A stretch of DNA of 64,000 nt from Sphingobacterium rhinopitheci (GTDB lineage: Bacteria > Bacteroidota > Bacteroidia > Sphingobacteriales > Sphingobacteriaceae), in contig NZ_JADEYQ010000002.1 of the NCBI RefSeq assembly GCF_022627575.1, forward strand, positions 248,001 to 312,000, given 5' to 3'. The notes beneath the pieces were generated by a model. The model was given only the letters and a program-made list of their open reading frames with translations. It did not search any database and was not told the DNA's origin. Position 1 is the first letter of the stretch; each line of letters starts with the position of its first letter. Below, in pieces: positions 18,950 to 27,227 of the stretch. The position numbers and the translations under genes were made by a program.

Positions 18950-19858
18950 TTAAGATCCTTTTATTTGTGTTGTATAAGTACTTTCGAAGATTTTGTCCGC
19001 ATTATTGGTTTCAAAACCATCCCTACGATGTACGGACGTAATCTCTTCTTTGGAGAGATGCGAAAATTGCGGTAGCACAGCACGCTCCGCAAATTCAACG
19101 TAACTACCTGCTATCTGCACTATTTTATCATCGGCAAAAGTAGCGTTATACAAGGCCGATACGGTACTACTCTGGCGCAACAGTCCATCCGCACTAGTTT
19201 TGATAACCCCACCAGCATTATTCAGCTTAACACCAATACTTAATAGAAAATCATTAAATTGTTCTAGCGTATTATAACCATCCTTCAATTCATGAATACT
19301 AATCGTATAATGATTGAGGTAATAACGGTTGTAAATAACCCACCCAGCATACTCACTTTCTTCCAATAAAGCTTTATATTCTTCAGATGTAGGAATATCC
19401 CATAATGGTTTTTGCAAAAATTCAGCTATTTGCCTTCCATTATTAAGGTCGATAGCCTCTACCGGGTCTACAACGATTGCAGCGGTATATTTGGCGATGA
19501 TATCTTGTGTCTTTTGGCTTAAATCTCCTACACGCAGCTCAGACACGAAAATCCGTGGATAATGTGGCTCTGGAGGCGCAAACCAATAGGCATCTAATTT
19601 TTTACCTTCAAAATTAAAATAATCCTTTTTTGTATAGCCAAGGGCTAGAAATATTTTCTCAAAGGATTTTATTCCCAAATTAGGGACCCCTAAAGTACGA
19701 AATGCAATATGATCATTTACGATATCTTCTTGCTTCTGAACAACCCCATTTTGTAGCAAAGCATTTGTTATCTTATCAACGTCGACAACATTCTTTCTAT
19801 AATGCTCAAAAAGGTCATTCAACACGATGTTCAATGGTTTATTTTCTTCGAAATACAT
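18950..19858 (-). CDS. DUF1338 / HglS-like 2-oxoadipate dioxygenase (decarboxylase)
   Basis: A 302-residue member of the DUF1338 family, whose Pseudomonas putida member HglS converts 2-oxoadipate to D-2-hydroxyglutarate with a mononuclear Fe(II) in a VOC-like fold. The expected residues are present: DHIAFRT gives His 50 and Arg 54 (the H-x3-R of HglS His70/Arg74), NHYTISIHE gives His 183, and GSYVEFAER gives Glu 255. It is shorter than HglS (about 460 residues). It forms a two-gene unit with the FAD/Fe-S dehydrogenase 16 bp downstream. Role by inference: end of a lysine catabolic route via 2-oxoadipate. Confidence 0.82.
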   Translation of the reverse strand: MYFEENKPLNIVLNDLFEHYRKNVVDVDKITNALLQNGVVQKQEDIVNDHIAFRTLGVPNLGIKSFEKIFLALGYTKKDYFNFEGKKLDAYWFAPPEPHYPRIFVSELRVGDLSQKTQDIIAKYTAAIVVDPVEAIDLNNGRQIAEFLQKPLWDIPTSEEYKALLEESEYAGWVIYNRYYLNHYTISIHELKDGYNTLEQFNDFLLSIGVKLNNAGGVIKTSADGLLRQSSTVSALYNATFADDKIVQIAGSYVEFAERAVLPQFSHLSKEEITSVHRRDGFETNNADKIFESTYTTQIKGS

Positions 19859-20001
19859 AATAGGTTTATAGTGTTTATAACAAAGTAAATGTAATAACTA
19901 AATAATAATTACACTACAATATACATAAATAATCGAACAAAATACACTTAGAAGAGTGATGGTCGAAATATAATTCGATATCAATTACAGAATCAAGAAT
20001 C

Positions 20002-20826
20002 TTACAATTCCTCTTTCAACAATTCTTCTAGCTCTTCGGGGCTTAAATTCATATTTACATTACCATCTTTAGCAAAAGAAATCTCCCCAGTCTCTTCAGA
20101 GACAATAACAGCAACAGCTTCAGACACCTCCGTTACACCAATTGCAGCACGATGGCGAAGGCCAAATTGAGGAGGTAAATCTTCAGAGTCTGAAAGCGGC
20201 AAAACAGAGCTTGCCGTCATCACCCTAAAATCAACAATAACGACAGCACCATCATGCAAGGGGCTATTTTTAAAAAATATACTCTCGAGCAATCTTTTGG
20301 ACACCGGTGCATCAATATATTCGCCACTAGACTGATAATATTCTTCATCAAAATACCTAGAAAAAACCAGTAAAGCACCTGTTCGGGATCTAGACATGCT
20401 TTTACAAGCATCTATTATAGGTTTTATCTGCTCGGTATGATCTTTTTGCGCCGTTTTCTTAGCACCTATAAAATTTAAGAAGAATTTTTTACGACGCATC
20501 GAGATATTTTTTCCTATATGCAATAGGAAACGACGTATCTCCTGTTGAAAAACGACAATCAATGCGATAGAACCTACAGATATAAAACCGCCAAATATCT
20601 CCGTCAAGAGGCGCATTTCCAGCTGTTTCACGGCAAGATAAATACCATAAAACAGGGCTACTCCCATCAATATATTAACGGCAATAGTCCCCTTTATCAA
20701 ACTGTATACATAGTATATAATTACAGCAACCAAAAGGATATCTAAGATATCTAATAATCTAAACCCTTCTAAGAGATTAAAGCTAAATCCATCCATTGAA
20801 TGCAATTTAAAAAAATTATCTTTCAT
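20002..20826 (-). CDS. cdaA: Diadenylate cyclase CdaA
   Basis: A 274-residue membrane protein that makes c-di-AMP from two ATP. Three hydrophobic segments (about 25-95) precede the DAC domain. The two signature motifs are present: DGAVVIVD (DGA, substrate binding) and GLRHRAAIG (RHR). Length and order match CdaA/DacA (TIGR00159). c-di-AMP usually controls potassium and osmolyte transport and cell-wall stress. It stands alone here, with no CdaR-like or glmM neighbour. A second possible start is Met 11. Confidence 0.93.
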   Translation of the reverse strand: MKDNFFKLHSMDGFSFNLLEGFRLLDILDILLVAVIIYYVYSLIKGTIAVNILMGVALFYGIYLAVKQLEMRLLTEIFGGFISVGSIALIVVFQQEIRRFLLHIGKNISMRRKKFFLNFIGAKKTAQKDHTEQIKPIIDACKSMSRSRTGALLVFSRYFDEEYYQSSGEYIDAPVSKRLLESIFFKNSPLHDGAVVIVDFRVMTASSVLPLSDSEDLPPQFGLRHRAAIGVTEVSEAVAVIVSEETGEISFAKDGNVNMNLSPEELEELLKEEL

Positions 20827-20910
20827 TTTCTTTGTAAATACATACTAAATCACCCATTTACATAATATAACACATATGACGATATACAATAGGGAATCAA
20901 TTTTATTAGT

Positions 20911-20918
20911 TACATTTG
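20911..20918 (+). promoter_or_regulatory. Candidate -7 element (TACATTTG) of pdxJ
   Basis: TACATTTG matches the Bacteroidota TAnnTTTG -7 consensus and lies 24 bp before the pdxJ ATG. No TTTG was found at the usual upstream spacing. Confidence 0.45.
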
Positions 20919-20942
20919 TAACTTAGCTAAACACTAAGGATT

Positions 20943-21662
20943 ATGACAAAATTATCTGTAAATATTAATAAAATAGCTACTCTACGTAATTCTAGAGGAG
21001 GTAATGTTCCGAATGTCTTATCTACAGCATTATCATGTGAACGTTTTGGAGCAGAAGGAATTACTGTGCACCCACGACCTGATGAACGACATATACGTTA
21101 TCAAGATGTATACGATTTAAAAGCTGAAATCACTACTGAATTCAATATCGAAGGAAATTGCCAAGAGCAAAAGTTTATTGATTTAGTACTAGCTAACAAA
21201 CCAACACAAGTAACCTTAGTTCCTGATATATTAGGACAAATAACATCCAACCATGGATGGGATACCATCAAGCATCAAGCATACCTTAAAGAAATGGTTT
21301 CTTTATTTCAAAATGAAGGAATCAGAGTATCCATTTTTGTGGACCCTATTGAAGAAATGGTAGAAGCTGCCGCTACGACAGGTACAGATCGTATAGAATT
21401 GTATACTGAAGCATACGCTGCAGAATATGGCTTCAATAAAGAGAAAGCTATTAAACCATACTTCAAAGCAGCACAGAAAGCTAGAGAAGTTGGTTTAGGA
21501 TTGAATGCTGGTCATGATTTAGACTTAAACAACTTAGCCTATTTCAATCAACATATACCAGGTCTATTAGAAGTAAGTATTGGACATGCCCTGATAGCTG
21601 ACGCATTATATCTAGGATTAGAAGAAACTATAAAACGCTATTTAGCAGCGTTAAAAGCATAA
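20943..21662 (+). CDS. pdxJ: Pyridoxine 5'-phosphate synthase
   Basis: A 239-residue TIM-barrel enzyme that condenses 1-deoxy-D-xylulose 5-phosphate with 3-amino-1-hydroxyacetone 1-phosphate to pyridoxine 5'-phosphate (DXP-dependent vitamin B6 pathway). Signature blocks are [51 protein letters not shown] and EVSIGHALI. The catalytic Glu and His residues lie within these. Length is normal. It is a monocistronic plus-strand gene between minus-strand genes, ending at a strong bidirectional terminator. Confidence 0.97.
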   Translation: MTKLSVNINKIATLRNSRGGNVPNVLSTALSCERFGAEGITVHPRPDERHIRYQDVYDLKAEITTEFNIEGNCQEQKFIDLVLANKPTQVTLVPDILGQITSNHGWDTIKHQAYLKEMVSLFQNEGIRVSIFVDPIEEMVEAAATTGTDRIELYTEAYAAEYGFNKEKAIKPYFKAAQKAREVGLGLNAGHDLDLNNLAYFNQHIPGLLEVSIGHALIADALYLGLEETIKRYLAALKA

Positions 21663-21668
21663 AACGAT

Positions 21669-21700
21669 AAAAGCCATTTTTGAAATCAAAAATGGCTTTT
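21669..21700. terminator. Bidirectional terminator between pdxJ and lepB
   Basis: A 15-bp perfect stem (AAAAGCCATTTTTGA and its complement) with an AA loop between two convergent genes. Confidence 0.88.
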
Positions 21701-21724
21701 ATTATAAGTTATTAAATAATACTA

Positions 21725-23143
21725 TTAATGAATACCTCTAAAAAATCTATTCCAACGTATTTTTGATAAGAAACTACCATCCGCATCCCAACTTAACCAA
21801 GTAAATAAAGCTTTACCTACAATATGATCTTCCGGAACGAACCCAAAATCTCTAGAGTCTAAGGAATTATCTCTATTATCACCCATCATCCAGTAATAAT
21901 CCATTTTGATGGTATAATTATCCGATTTTACCCCATTTACATAAATACCATCATCACGCTTCTCTAAGGTATTTCCTTCGTATACCGTAATCAAGCGCTC
22001 ATATATAGGAAGAGAAAGATCTGTTAACTCAACGACATCACCTTTAGCAGGTACTTTTAAAGGGCCAAAATTATGGAAATTCCAGTTATATAGGTCTGAT
22101 TTAGGGAAAGCAGGATTAGGGTTGTCCGACATTATTACTTTCTGTACATTAGACCATTTTTCTACTTCTTTAATTTCTTCTTCTGTTACATATAGTATGT
22201 AAACGACATTGCCATTTTCATCGTATTGCTGATTATATTCGAAGCGTTTATCTTTCAATATTTGGGGACTCAAACCATTCTGGTCCGTAAATACGATATA
22301 AGCCTTCTGTACATCATTGGAATCATATCCTGGCTGTCCATTGACGATTAAATTACCATTTTGCATTTCTACAACATCACCAGGTGCACCCACTGCACGT
22401 TTGATATAATTTTCTCTTTTATCTACGGGTCTATTGTAAGGAGCATCTGCTTCCATCGGAAAATTAAAAACAACAACATCATTGCGTTCTATCTTTTCAA
22501 ATCCTGGCAAACGTTTGTAAGGGATTTCTATTAATTCGGAATATGCTTTGCCACCAGTGATTGGCATGGTATGATGAGCGAACGGAAAAGCTATTGGCGT
22601 ATTAGGAATACGAGGGCCGTAATTTAATTTACTCACGAACAAGAAATCTCCTACGAGCAATGATCTTTCCATAGATCCCGTGGGAATCATATATGCTTCA
22701 ATCAAGAAGCCGCGAATCAACGAAGCTGCTACTGTCGCAAATATGATAGCATCTGCCCATTCTCTTCCTACAGATTTTTTGTACGGATACTTCTTCTTAA
22801 ACTCTTCCGTATTTGGTTGACCAAGATATTTTACCGTTGAATCCAACGCCCACATTGGTAAAACTATAAATGGAACAAGCACAGCTGCTGCATTTTCCCA
22901 AAATCTACGTTTACCAAAAGCTTTTATAAAATCAAGATAAAAACCGTAGAATACAAAAATGTTAACAATAGGAACTATTAACAAAATAACCCACCATGTA
23001 GGACGTCCTACTAATTGAGCCATTACGTACTCTCTATAAAAAGGAACGATTGCTTCCCAACCTTGTTTGCCAGCCTTTTTGAAAAGTAAAAAAAGACCAT
23101 ATAACGATACAATTGTCAGTACTGCAAAAATAATATACCACAT
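21725..23143 (-). CDS. lepB: Signal peptidase I with N-terminal DUF5684-like membrane domain
   Basis: A 472-residue signal peptidase I. The catalytic dyad is visible: Ser 157 in MIPTGSMERSL and Lys 248 in ENYIKRAVGAPGD; the box near the C-terminus is YWMMGDNRDNSLDSRDFG. The first ~105 residues form an extra hydrophobic domain (QGWEAIVPFYREYVMAQLVG) of the DUF5684 type, not found in the short Gram-positive enzymes. A large insert (about 265-375) separates the catalytic Lys from the SGDN-type box, as is usual in Bacteroidota. It cleaves signal peptides at the periplasmic face of the inner membrane. It follows dapB by 49 bp. Confidence 0.95.
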   Translation of the reverse strand: MWYIIFAVLTIVSLYGLFLLFKKAGKQGWEAIVPFYREYVMAQLVGRPTWWVILLIVPIVNIFVFYGFYLDFIKAFGKRRFWENAAAVLVPFIVLPMWALDSTVKYLGQPNTEEFKKKYPYKKSVGREWADAIIFATVAASLIRGFLIEAYMIPTGSMERSLLVGDFLFVSKLNYGPRIPNTPIAFPFAHHTMPITGGKAYSELIEIPYKRLPGFEKIERNDVVVFNFPMEADAPYNRPVDKRENYIKRAVGAPGDVVEMQNGNLIVNGQPGYDSNDVQKAYIVFTDQNGLSPQILKDKRFEYNQQYDENGNVVYILYVTEEEIKEVEKWSNVQKVIMSDNPNPAFPKSDLYNWNFHNFGPLKVPAKGDVVELTDLSLPIYERLITVYEGNTLEKRDDGIYVNGVKSDNYTIKMDYYWMMGDNRDNSLDSRDFGFVPEDHIVGKALFTWLSWDADGSFLSKIRWNRFFRGIH

Positions 23144-23192
23144 ATTAAAGATTTTTAAATATTAGTAGTTTAAAATACAAAATAGTTACAGC

Positions 23193-23945
23193 TTAAATCA
23201 AAGTATTGAAATCAAATATTTCCGTTACTTGATAGAAACCTTTCTTTTTGTTCAACCATTCTGCTGCTACTACTGCACCAAGCGCAAAACCATCTCTATT
23301 ATGTGCAGTATGTTTAAACTCAATTTGATCTACTTCGGAACTATACAACACGGTGTGCGTACCTGGCACTTCTTCGATACGAAGACTTTCAATGAGCAAC
23401 TCATCAGGTTTATTAATTAGGCCTGACTCTGTTGTACCTACCACCTCGTTTACCCAAGTTTGCTTGGTGGTTGAATTATTCAATATACCTTCAGCAATTG
23501 TTATCGCTGTACCGCTAGGCGCATCAAGCTTATGAATATGGTGAATTTCTTCTACTTGGACATCATACTGTTTGTATGGATCCATTGCTTTAGCCAGCAT
23601 ACGATTGATATGAAAAAACACATTCACACCTATACTGAAATTAGAGCCATATAATAAAGATTGATTAGCTTCTAAACAGATATCCTTTACTTCATTGAGA
23701 TGCTCATACCACCCTGTAGTTCCCACTACAATTGGTAAATCAGCTTCAAAACATAAAGATATATTTTCTAAGGCAGCATCTGGCGTACTAAAATCAATAG
23801 CTATATCAGCACCTTGAAGGTCTTCAACCTTAATATTGTCCCGATTACTGGCATCTACAACGAGCACTACTTCATGCCCTCTTTTTAGCGCAAACTTTTC
23901 AATTAGTTGCCCCATTTTGCCATAGCCTAATAAAACGATTTTCAT
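23193..23945 (-). CDS. dapB: 4-hydroxy-tetrahydrodipicolinate reductase
   Basis: A 250-residue NAD(P)H-dependent reductase of the diaminopimelate/lysine pathway. The N-terminal Rossmann motif is LLGYGKMGQLIE, VVGTTGWYE is the nicotinamide-side loop, and the signature EEIHHIHKLDAPSGTA holds the catalytic His-His and Lys. The C-terminal FKHTAHNRDGFALGAVVAAE is also diagnostic. It supplies meso-DAP for peptidoglycan. It lies in the block parA-parB-DUF5683-dapB-lepB, 18 bp after the DUF5683 gene. Confidence 0.96.
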   Translation of the reverse strand: MKIVLLGYGKMGQLIEKFALKRGHEVVLVVDASNRDNIKVEDLQGADIAIDFSTPDAALENISLCFEADLPIVVGTTGWYEHLNEVKDICLEANQSLLYGSNFSIGVNVFFHINRMLAKAMDPYKQYDVQVEEIHHIHKLDAPSGTAITIAEGILNNSTTKQTWVNEVVGTTESGLINKPDELLIESLRIEEVPGTHTVLYSSEVDQIEFKHTAHNRDGFALGAVVAAEWLNKKKGFYQVTEIFDFNTLI

Positions 23946-23963
23946 AATTGAGGTTATATTTCT

Positions 23964-24704
23964 TTAAAAATTAAATGTTAATTTAACACCTGGGGTCAGC
24001 AGGCTTGCAAAATTTGATTGAAAGGCTAATCCATTTGTATTCGTAGGAAGCAAGGTAGGATTTATTTTAAAGCCCAAGTCATCGCCAATATTATAACGAT
24101 TACGCAACATAGAATCGGTATATGCTTCAATGATATTACCTGCCCACCACACTGCAGTAACCAATATGGTCATATCACGATAGCGCCTAAAATTATCTTT
24201 CTGTCGAATCAAACCATCCAAAGTAGTATAGCCATTCGCTAAATCAGGATCAGAAGTATCGCCATTATTATCAATACGATAGACTGCTTCCTTCGTGAAT
24301 TTCTGATAATAAAAATTCCAATAATCGAATACAAAATAAGCTGTTATAAAACCACCATAAATAATAGGTAATTTTATCCACAGGTATTTACCACCATTGG
24401 TAATCTGTCCCCAACCGGGCAACATAGCAGATCTTTTCCAAGCGATATCGGACACATGCTCTATATGAAGACGAGCAGAATCCTTTAAGATATCTTTGTA
24501 ATAAAATTTTGCACGTTCTTTCTCCGCCTTTTGCCGAGCCTTGCGCTCTGCTTTTGTTTCTTTCTTTACGGTATCCTGCACTGCAGTAGTATCTAGTGCT
24601 ACATTATCAAGTTCTACATTTTTTGTGGTAGAATCAACTTGCGCTCTGGATACAAATACAAAAAAAACTAATAATATAAGTGTTATTAATTTGGGCATTA
24701 CCAA
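23964..24704 (-). CDS. DUF5683 envelope protein
   Basis: A 246-residue protein of the DUF5683 family, almost always next to parB in Bacteroidota; function unknown. It has a signal peptide, a charged low-complexity segment (ETKAERKARQKAEKERAKF), the conserved block WKRSAMLPGWGQITNGGKYL, and hydrophobic segments after it. The C-terminus ends in alternating hydrophobics with a final Phe (TPGVKLTFNF), like an outer-membrane-associated protein. The frame starts at 24704, overlapping parB by 7 bp; the second Met (24698) gives a better signal peptide. Confidence 0.85.
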   Translation of the reverse strand: MVMPKLITLILLVFFVFVSRAQVDSTTKNVELDNVALDTTAVQDTVKKETKAERKARQKAEKERAKFYYKDILKDSARLHIEHVSDIAWKRSAMLPGWGQITNGGKYLWIKLPIIYGGFITAYFVFDYWNFYYQKFTKEAVYRIDNNGDTSDPDLANGYTTLDGLIRQKDNFRRYRDMTILVTAVWWAGNIIEAYTDSMLRNRYNIGDDLGFKINPTLLPTNTNGLAFQSNFASLLTPGVKLTFNF

Positions 24705-25612
24705 TCTAATAGTTCTAAAATACGGCTCAAATCATCTTCCGACTCAAAAGGAATCTCAATAGCCCCTTTCCCTCTAGCATTTTTCAAATTCAATTTGACA
24801 CGCGTAGAGAATCGAGATGCTAAATCATCCTCAATCTTTTGGTACTGAAAATCTAATTGTTGACCAACACCTTTACCTTTTTTAGGCTTTATTTGCTCCT
24901 GAATATTACGGACCAATATCTCTGCCATACGAACAGAAAGACCCTTGTCTATAATCTCCTGAAAGACATATAACTGTTTATCGACCTCACCTACATTGAT
25001 CAAAGCACGTGCATGTCCCATTGAAATCTGTCCATCACGAATACCTGCCTGAATCACTGGTGGCAACTTCAATAAGCGCAAATAGTTAGTAACCGTAGAT
25101 CTATTTTTAGAGACACGATCACCCAATTCTTCTTGTTTCAAGTTACATTCTTCAATCATTCGTTGAAAACTCAATGCTACCTCGATGGCATTTAAATTTT
25201 CACGCTGTATGTTCTCAATAAGGGCCATTTCCAGCATCTGCTGGTCATTGGCCGTACGCACATAAGCGGGGATATCATTAATACCGGCCAATTTGGAAGC
25301 ACGTAGACGACGCTCACCACTAATTAATTGGTATTGATCTTTTCCTATCTGACGAACAGTGATTGGCTGTATTAATCCTTGTATCTTGATGGATTCCGAT
25401 AATTCAAGTAAAGCATTTTGATCAAAATCAGTACGTGGCTGAAATGGATTTACCGCAATATCTTCAATTTTGATAAAATTAATACTCCCTGCAGAAGAAA
25501 CGTTAACTTCAGCAGTTTCTCTTGGCGTATTATTCGTTGTCACTTTTAAATCATCTTGCAAAAGTGCGCCAAGCCCTTTCCCTAATCCTGTTTTACGTTG
25601 TAATGCTGCCAT
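24698..25612 (-). CDS. parB: Chromosome partitioning protein ParB
   Basis: A 304-residue CTPase/DNA-binding protein that loads at parS sites and segregates the origin region with ParA. The N-terminal domain shows NPFQPRTDFD, LIQPITVRQ and the GERRLRASKLAG motif (CTP binding); the central helix-turn-helix region includes LKQEELGDRVSKNRSTVTNY. The C-terminal dimerisation domain is present. The start codon overlaps the parA stop by 1 bp (TAATG), so the two are translationally coupled. No convincing parS site was seen in the window. Confidence 0.95.
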   Translation of the reverse strand: MAALQRKTGLGKGLGALLQDDLKVTTNNTPRETAEVNVSSAGSINFIKIEDIAVNPFQPRTDFDQNALLELSESIKIQGLIQPITVRQIGKDQYQLISGERRLRASKLAGINDIPAYVRTANDQQMLEMALIENIQRENLNAIEVALSFQRMIEECNLKQEELGDRVSKNRSTVTNYLRLLKLPPVIQAGIRDGQISMGHARALINVGEVDKQLYVFQEIIDKGLSVRMAEILVRNIQEQIKPKKGKGVGQQLDFQYQKIEDDLASRFSTRVKLNLKNARGKGAIEIPFESEDDLSRILELLDW

Positions 25613-26412
25613 TATTCTGCAATCGCTTGTTCTTTATTTTGTTCTACTAAATTATTTTTTTGTAAGATCTCACGTGCTAAATTCAAATAATTAATAGCCC
25701 CTTTGCATGATGCATCATGCATGATTACAGAAATACCAAAACTTGGCGCTTCGCTCAAGCGCGTATTTCGTTGTATAATCGTGTCAAATACTAAATCATG
25801 GAAATGTGTTCTCACCTCTTCTACTACTTGATTAGAAAGACGTAAACGCACGTCATACATCGTCAACAATATACCTTCAATTTCCAAATCCGTATTTAAT
25901 CTATTTTGGACTATTTTAATAGTATTCAATAGCTTGCCTAATCCTTCTAAGGCAAAGTATTCACACTGAACGGGGATAATCACAGAGTCAGACGCTGTTA
26001 AAGCATTGATCGTTATCAAACCTAATGAAGGCGAACAGTCAATAATGATAAAGTCATATTTATCTTTTATGGCTGTCAACATTTTTTTCATCTTATACTC
26101 ACGCTCATTGAGATTTATCATCTCAATTTCTGCTCCTACTAAATCAATATGTGCAGGCAACAAATCTAAGAATGGTGTCTCAGTAGCTTGTATAGCTTCC
26201 AAAGGATCCATATCATTTACTAAGCATTCATATACACTAGCTTTAATATTTCGTGGATCAAAACCTATTCCAGATGTAGAATTTGCCTGAGGGTCAGCGT
26301 CCACCAACAGTGTTTTATATTCCAATACAGCTAAACTCGCTGCAAGGTTAATTGAAGTTGTTGTTTTCCCTACGCCGCCTTTTTGATTTGCTATAGCAAT
26401 TATTTTTCCCAT
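25612..26412 (-). CDS. parA: Chromosome partitioning ATPase ParA/Soj
   Basis: A 266-residue deviant-Walker ATPase: KGGVGKTTTSINLAA (Walker A'), LLVDADPQANST (A'' region) and FIIIDCSPSLGLIT (Walker B). It binds DNA non-specifically in its ATP form and moves ParB-origin complexes. It is the first gene of parA-parB-DUF5683-dapB-lepB. A TATTTTTG element (26467-26474 on the minus strand) lies 55 bp upstream of the ATG and may be the -7 box. Confidence 0.95.
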   Translation of the reverse strand: MGKIIAIANQKGGVGKTTTSINLAASLAVLEYKTLLVDADPQANSTSGIGFDPRNIKASVYECLVNDMDPLEAIQATETPFLDLLPAHIDLVGAEIEMINLNEREYKMKKMLTAIKDKYDFIIIDCSPSLGLITINALTASDSVIIPVQCEYFALEGLGKLLNTIKIVQNRLNTDLEIEGILLTMYDVRLRLSNQVVEEVRTHFHDLVFDTIIQRNTRLSEAPSFGISVIMHDASCKGAINYLNLAREILQKNNLVEQNKEQAIAE

Positions 26413-26615
26413 GAGATACCGAACCGTTACAATTTATTTTTTCTAATGGATGCCTAATAAGTTTATCAAAAATACATTTACATTACTTATAAAATGCTTA
26501 AATGTTGTTAAATTTGAGAACTATTAGACACTATTATTCAGAAAGCTAAGATACAAAAAATAGACTTAGGTTTTCACAAAGTCGTATTTACTTTACTATA
26601 AGTTTCAAAATCACA

Positions 26616-27137
26616 ATGAATTTAATTATATCAGGCACCAATAGACTGGGTAGCAACTCCTTGAAAGTGGCTAAATATTATCAACAGGAATTGGTTAAAC
26701 AAGGTGAAAATTGGGATTTACTTTCTTTAACAGAATTGCCACCTGATATTTTATGCACAGATCTATATGGCAAAAGATCAGCCAATTTCGCCCCTATTCA
26801 GGCAAAGATTTCAGCTAGTAAAAAGATTATTTTTATAATCCCTGAGTATAATGGCAGTTATCCGGGCGTTTTAAAAACTTTCGTTGATGCCTGTACTTTT
26901 CCTTCATCATTTCACCACAAAAAAGCTATTCTTGTAGGTATTTCGAGTGGAAAATATGGCAATATCCGTGGCATAGATCATTTCACAGGCGTATGTAACT
27001 ATATGCGCATGCACGTCTTGCCGTTAAAACTTCACATCCCAATTATCCAAGACGAATTAGATGAAAACAATGATTTTTATAACCCCAATACATTAAAATT
27101 TATTCACGAACAGATCGCAGAGATTATCGCATTCTAA
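26616..27137 (+). CDS. NAD(P)H-dependent FMN reductase family protein
   Basis: A 173-residue flavodoxin-like protein. SGTNRLGSNSLKVAKYY is the FMN phosphate-binding loop and IFIIPEYNGSYPGVLKTFVD is the isoalloxazine-side block of the NADPH-dependent FMN reductase / chromate-quinone reductase family. It probably reduces quinones, azo compounds or free flavin in the cytoplasm. It is divergent from parA across about 200 bp and ends at a convergent terminator. Confidence 0.9.
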   Translation: MNLIISGTNRLGSNSLKVAKYYQQELVKQGENWDLLSLTELPPDILCTDLYGKRSANFAPIQAKISASKKIIFIIPEYNGSYPGVLKTFVDACTFPSSFHHKKAILVGISSGKYGNIRGIDHFTGVCNYMRMHVLPLKLHIPIIQDELDENNDFYNPNTLKFIHEQIAEIIAF

Positions 27138-27185
27138 GGATATATTTTTCTTATTTAGCCGTATTCAAAATATTAAATTATATGC

Positions 27186-27213
27186 AAAGAGCTGTCATTT
27201 TAGACAGCTCTTT
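27186..27213. terminator. Bidirectional terminator
   Basis: AAAGAGCTGTC / GACAGCTCTTT, an 11-bp stem with a 6-nt loop between convergent genes. Confidence 0.85.
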
Positions 27214-27227
27214 ATATTTAAAAATTA

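Noticed and set aside
25660-25680. CACGTG core (TCTCACGTGCTA) in parA considered as a parS site
   Set aside because: The flanks do not form the 16-bp parS palindrome. Other CACGTG cores, such as those near 7264, 42083 and 55629, also lack the flanking symmetry.
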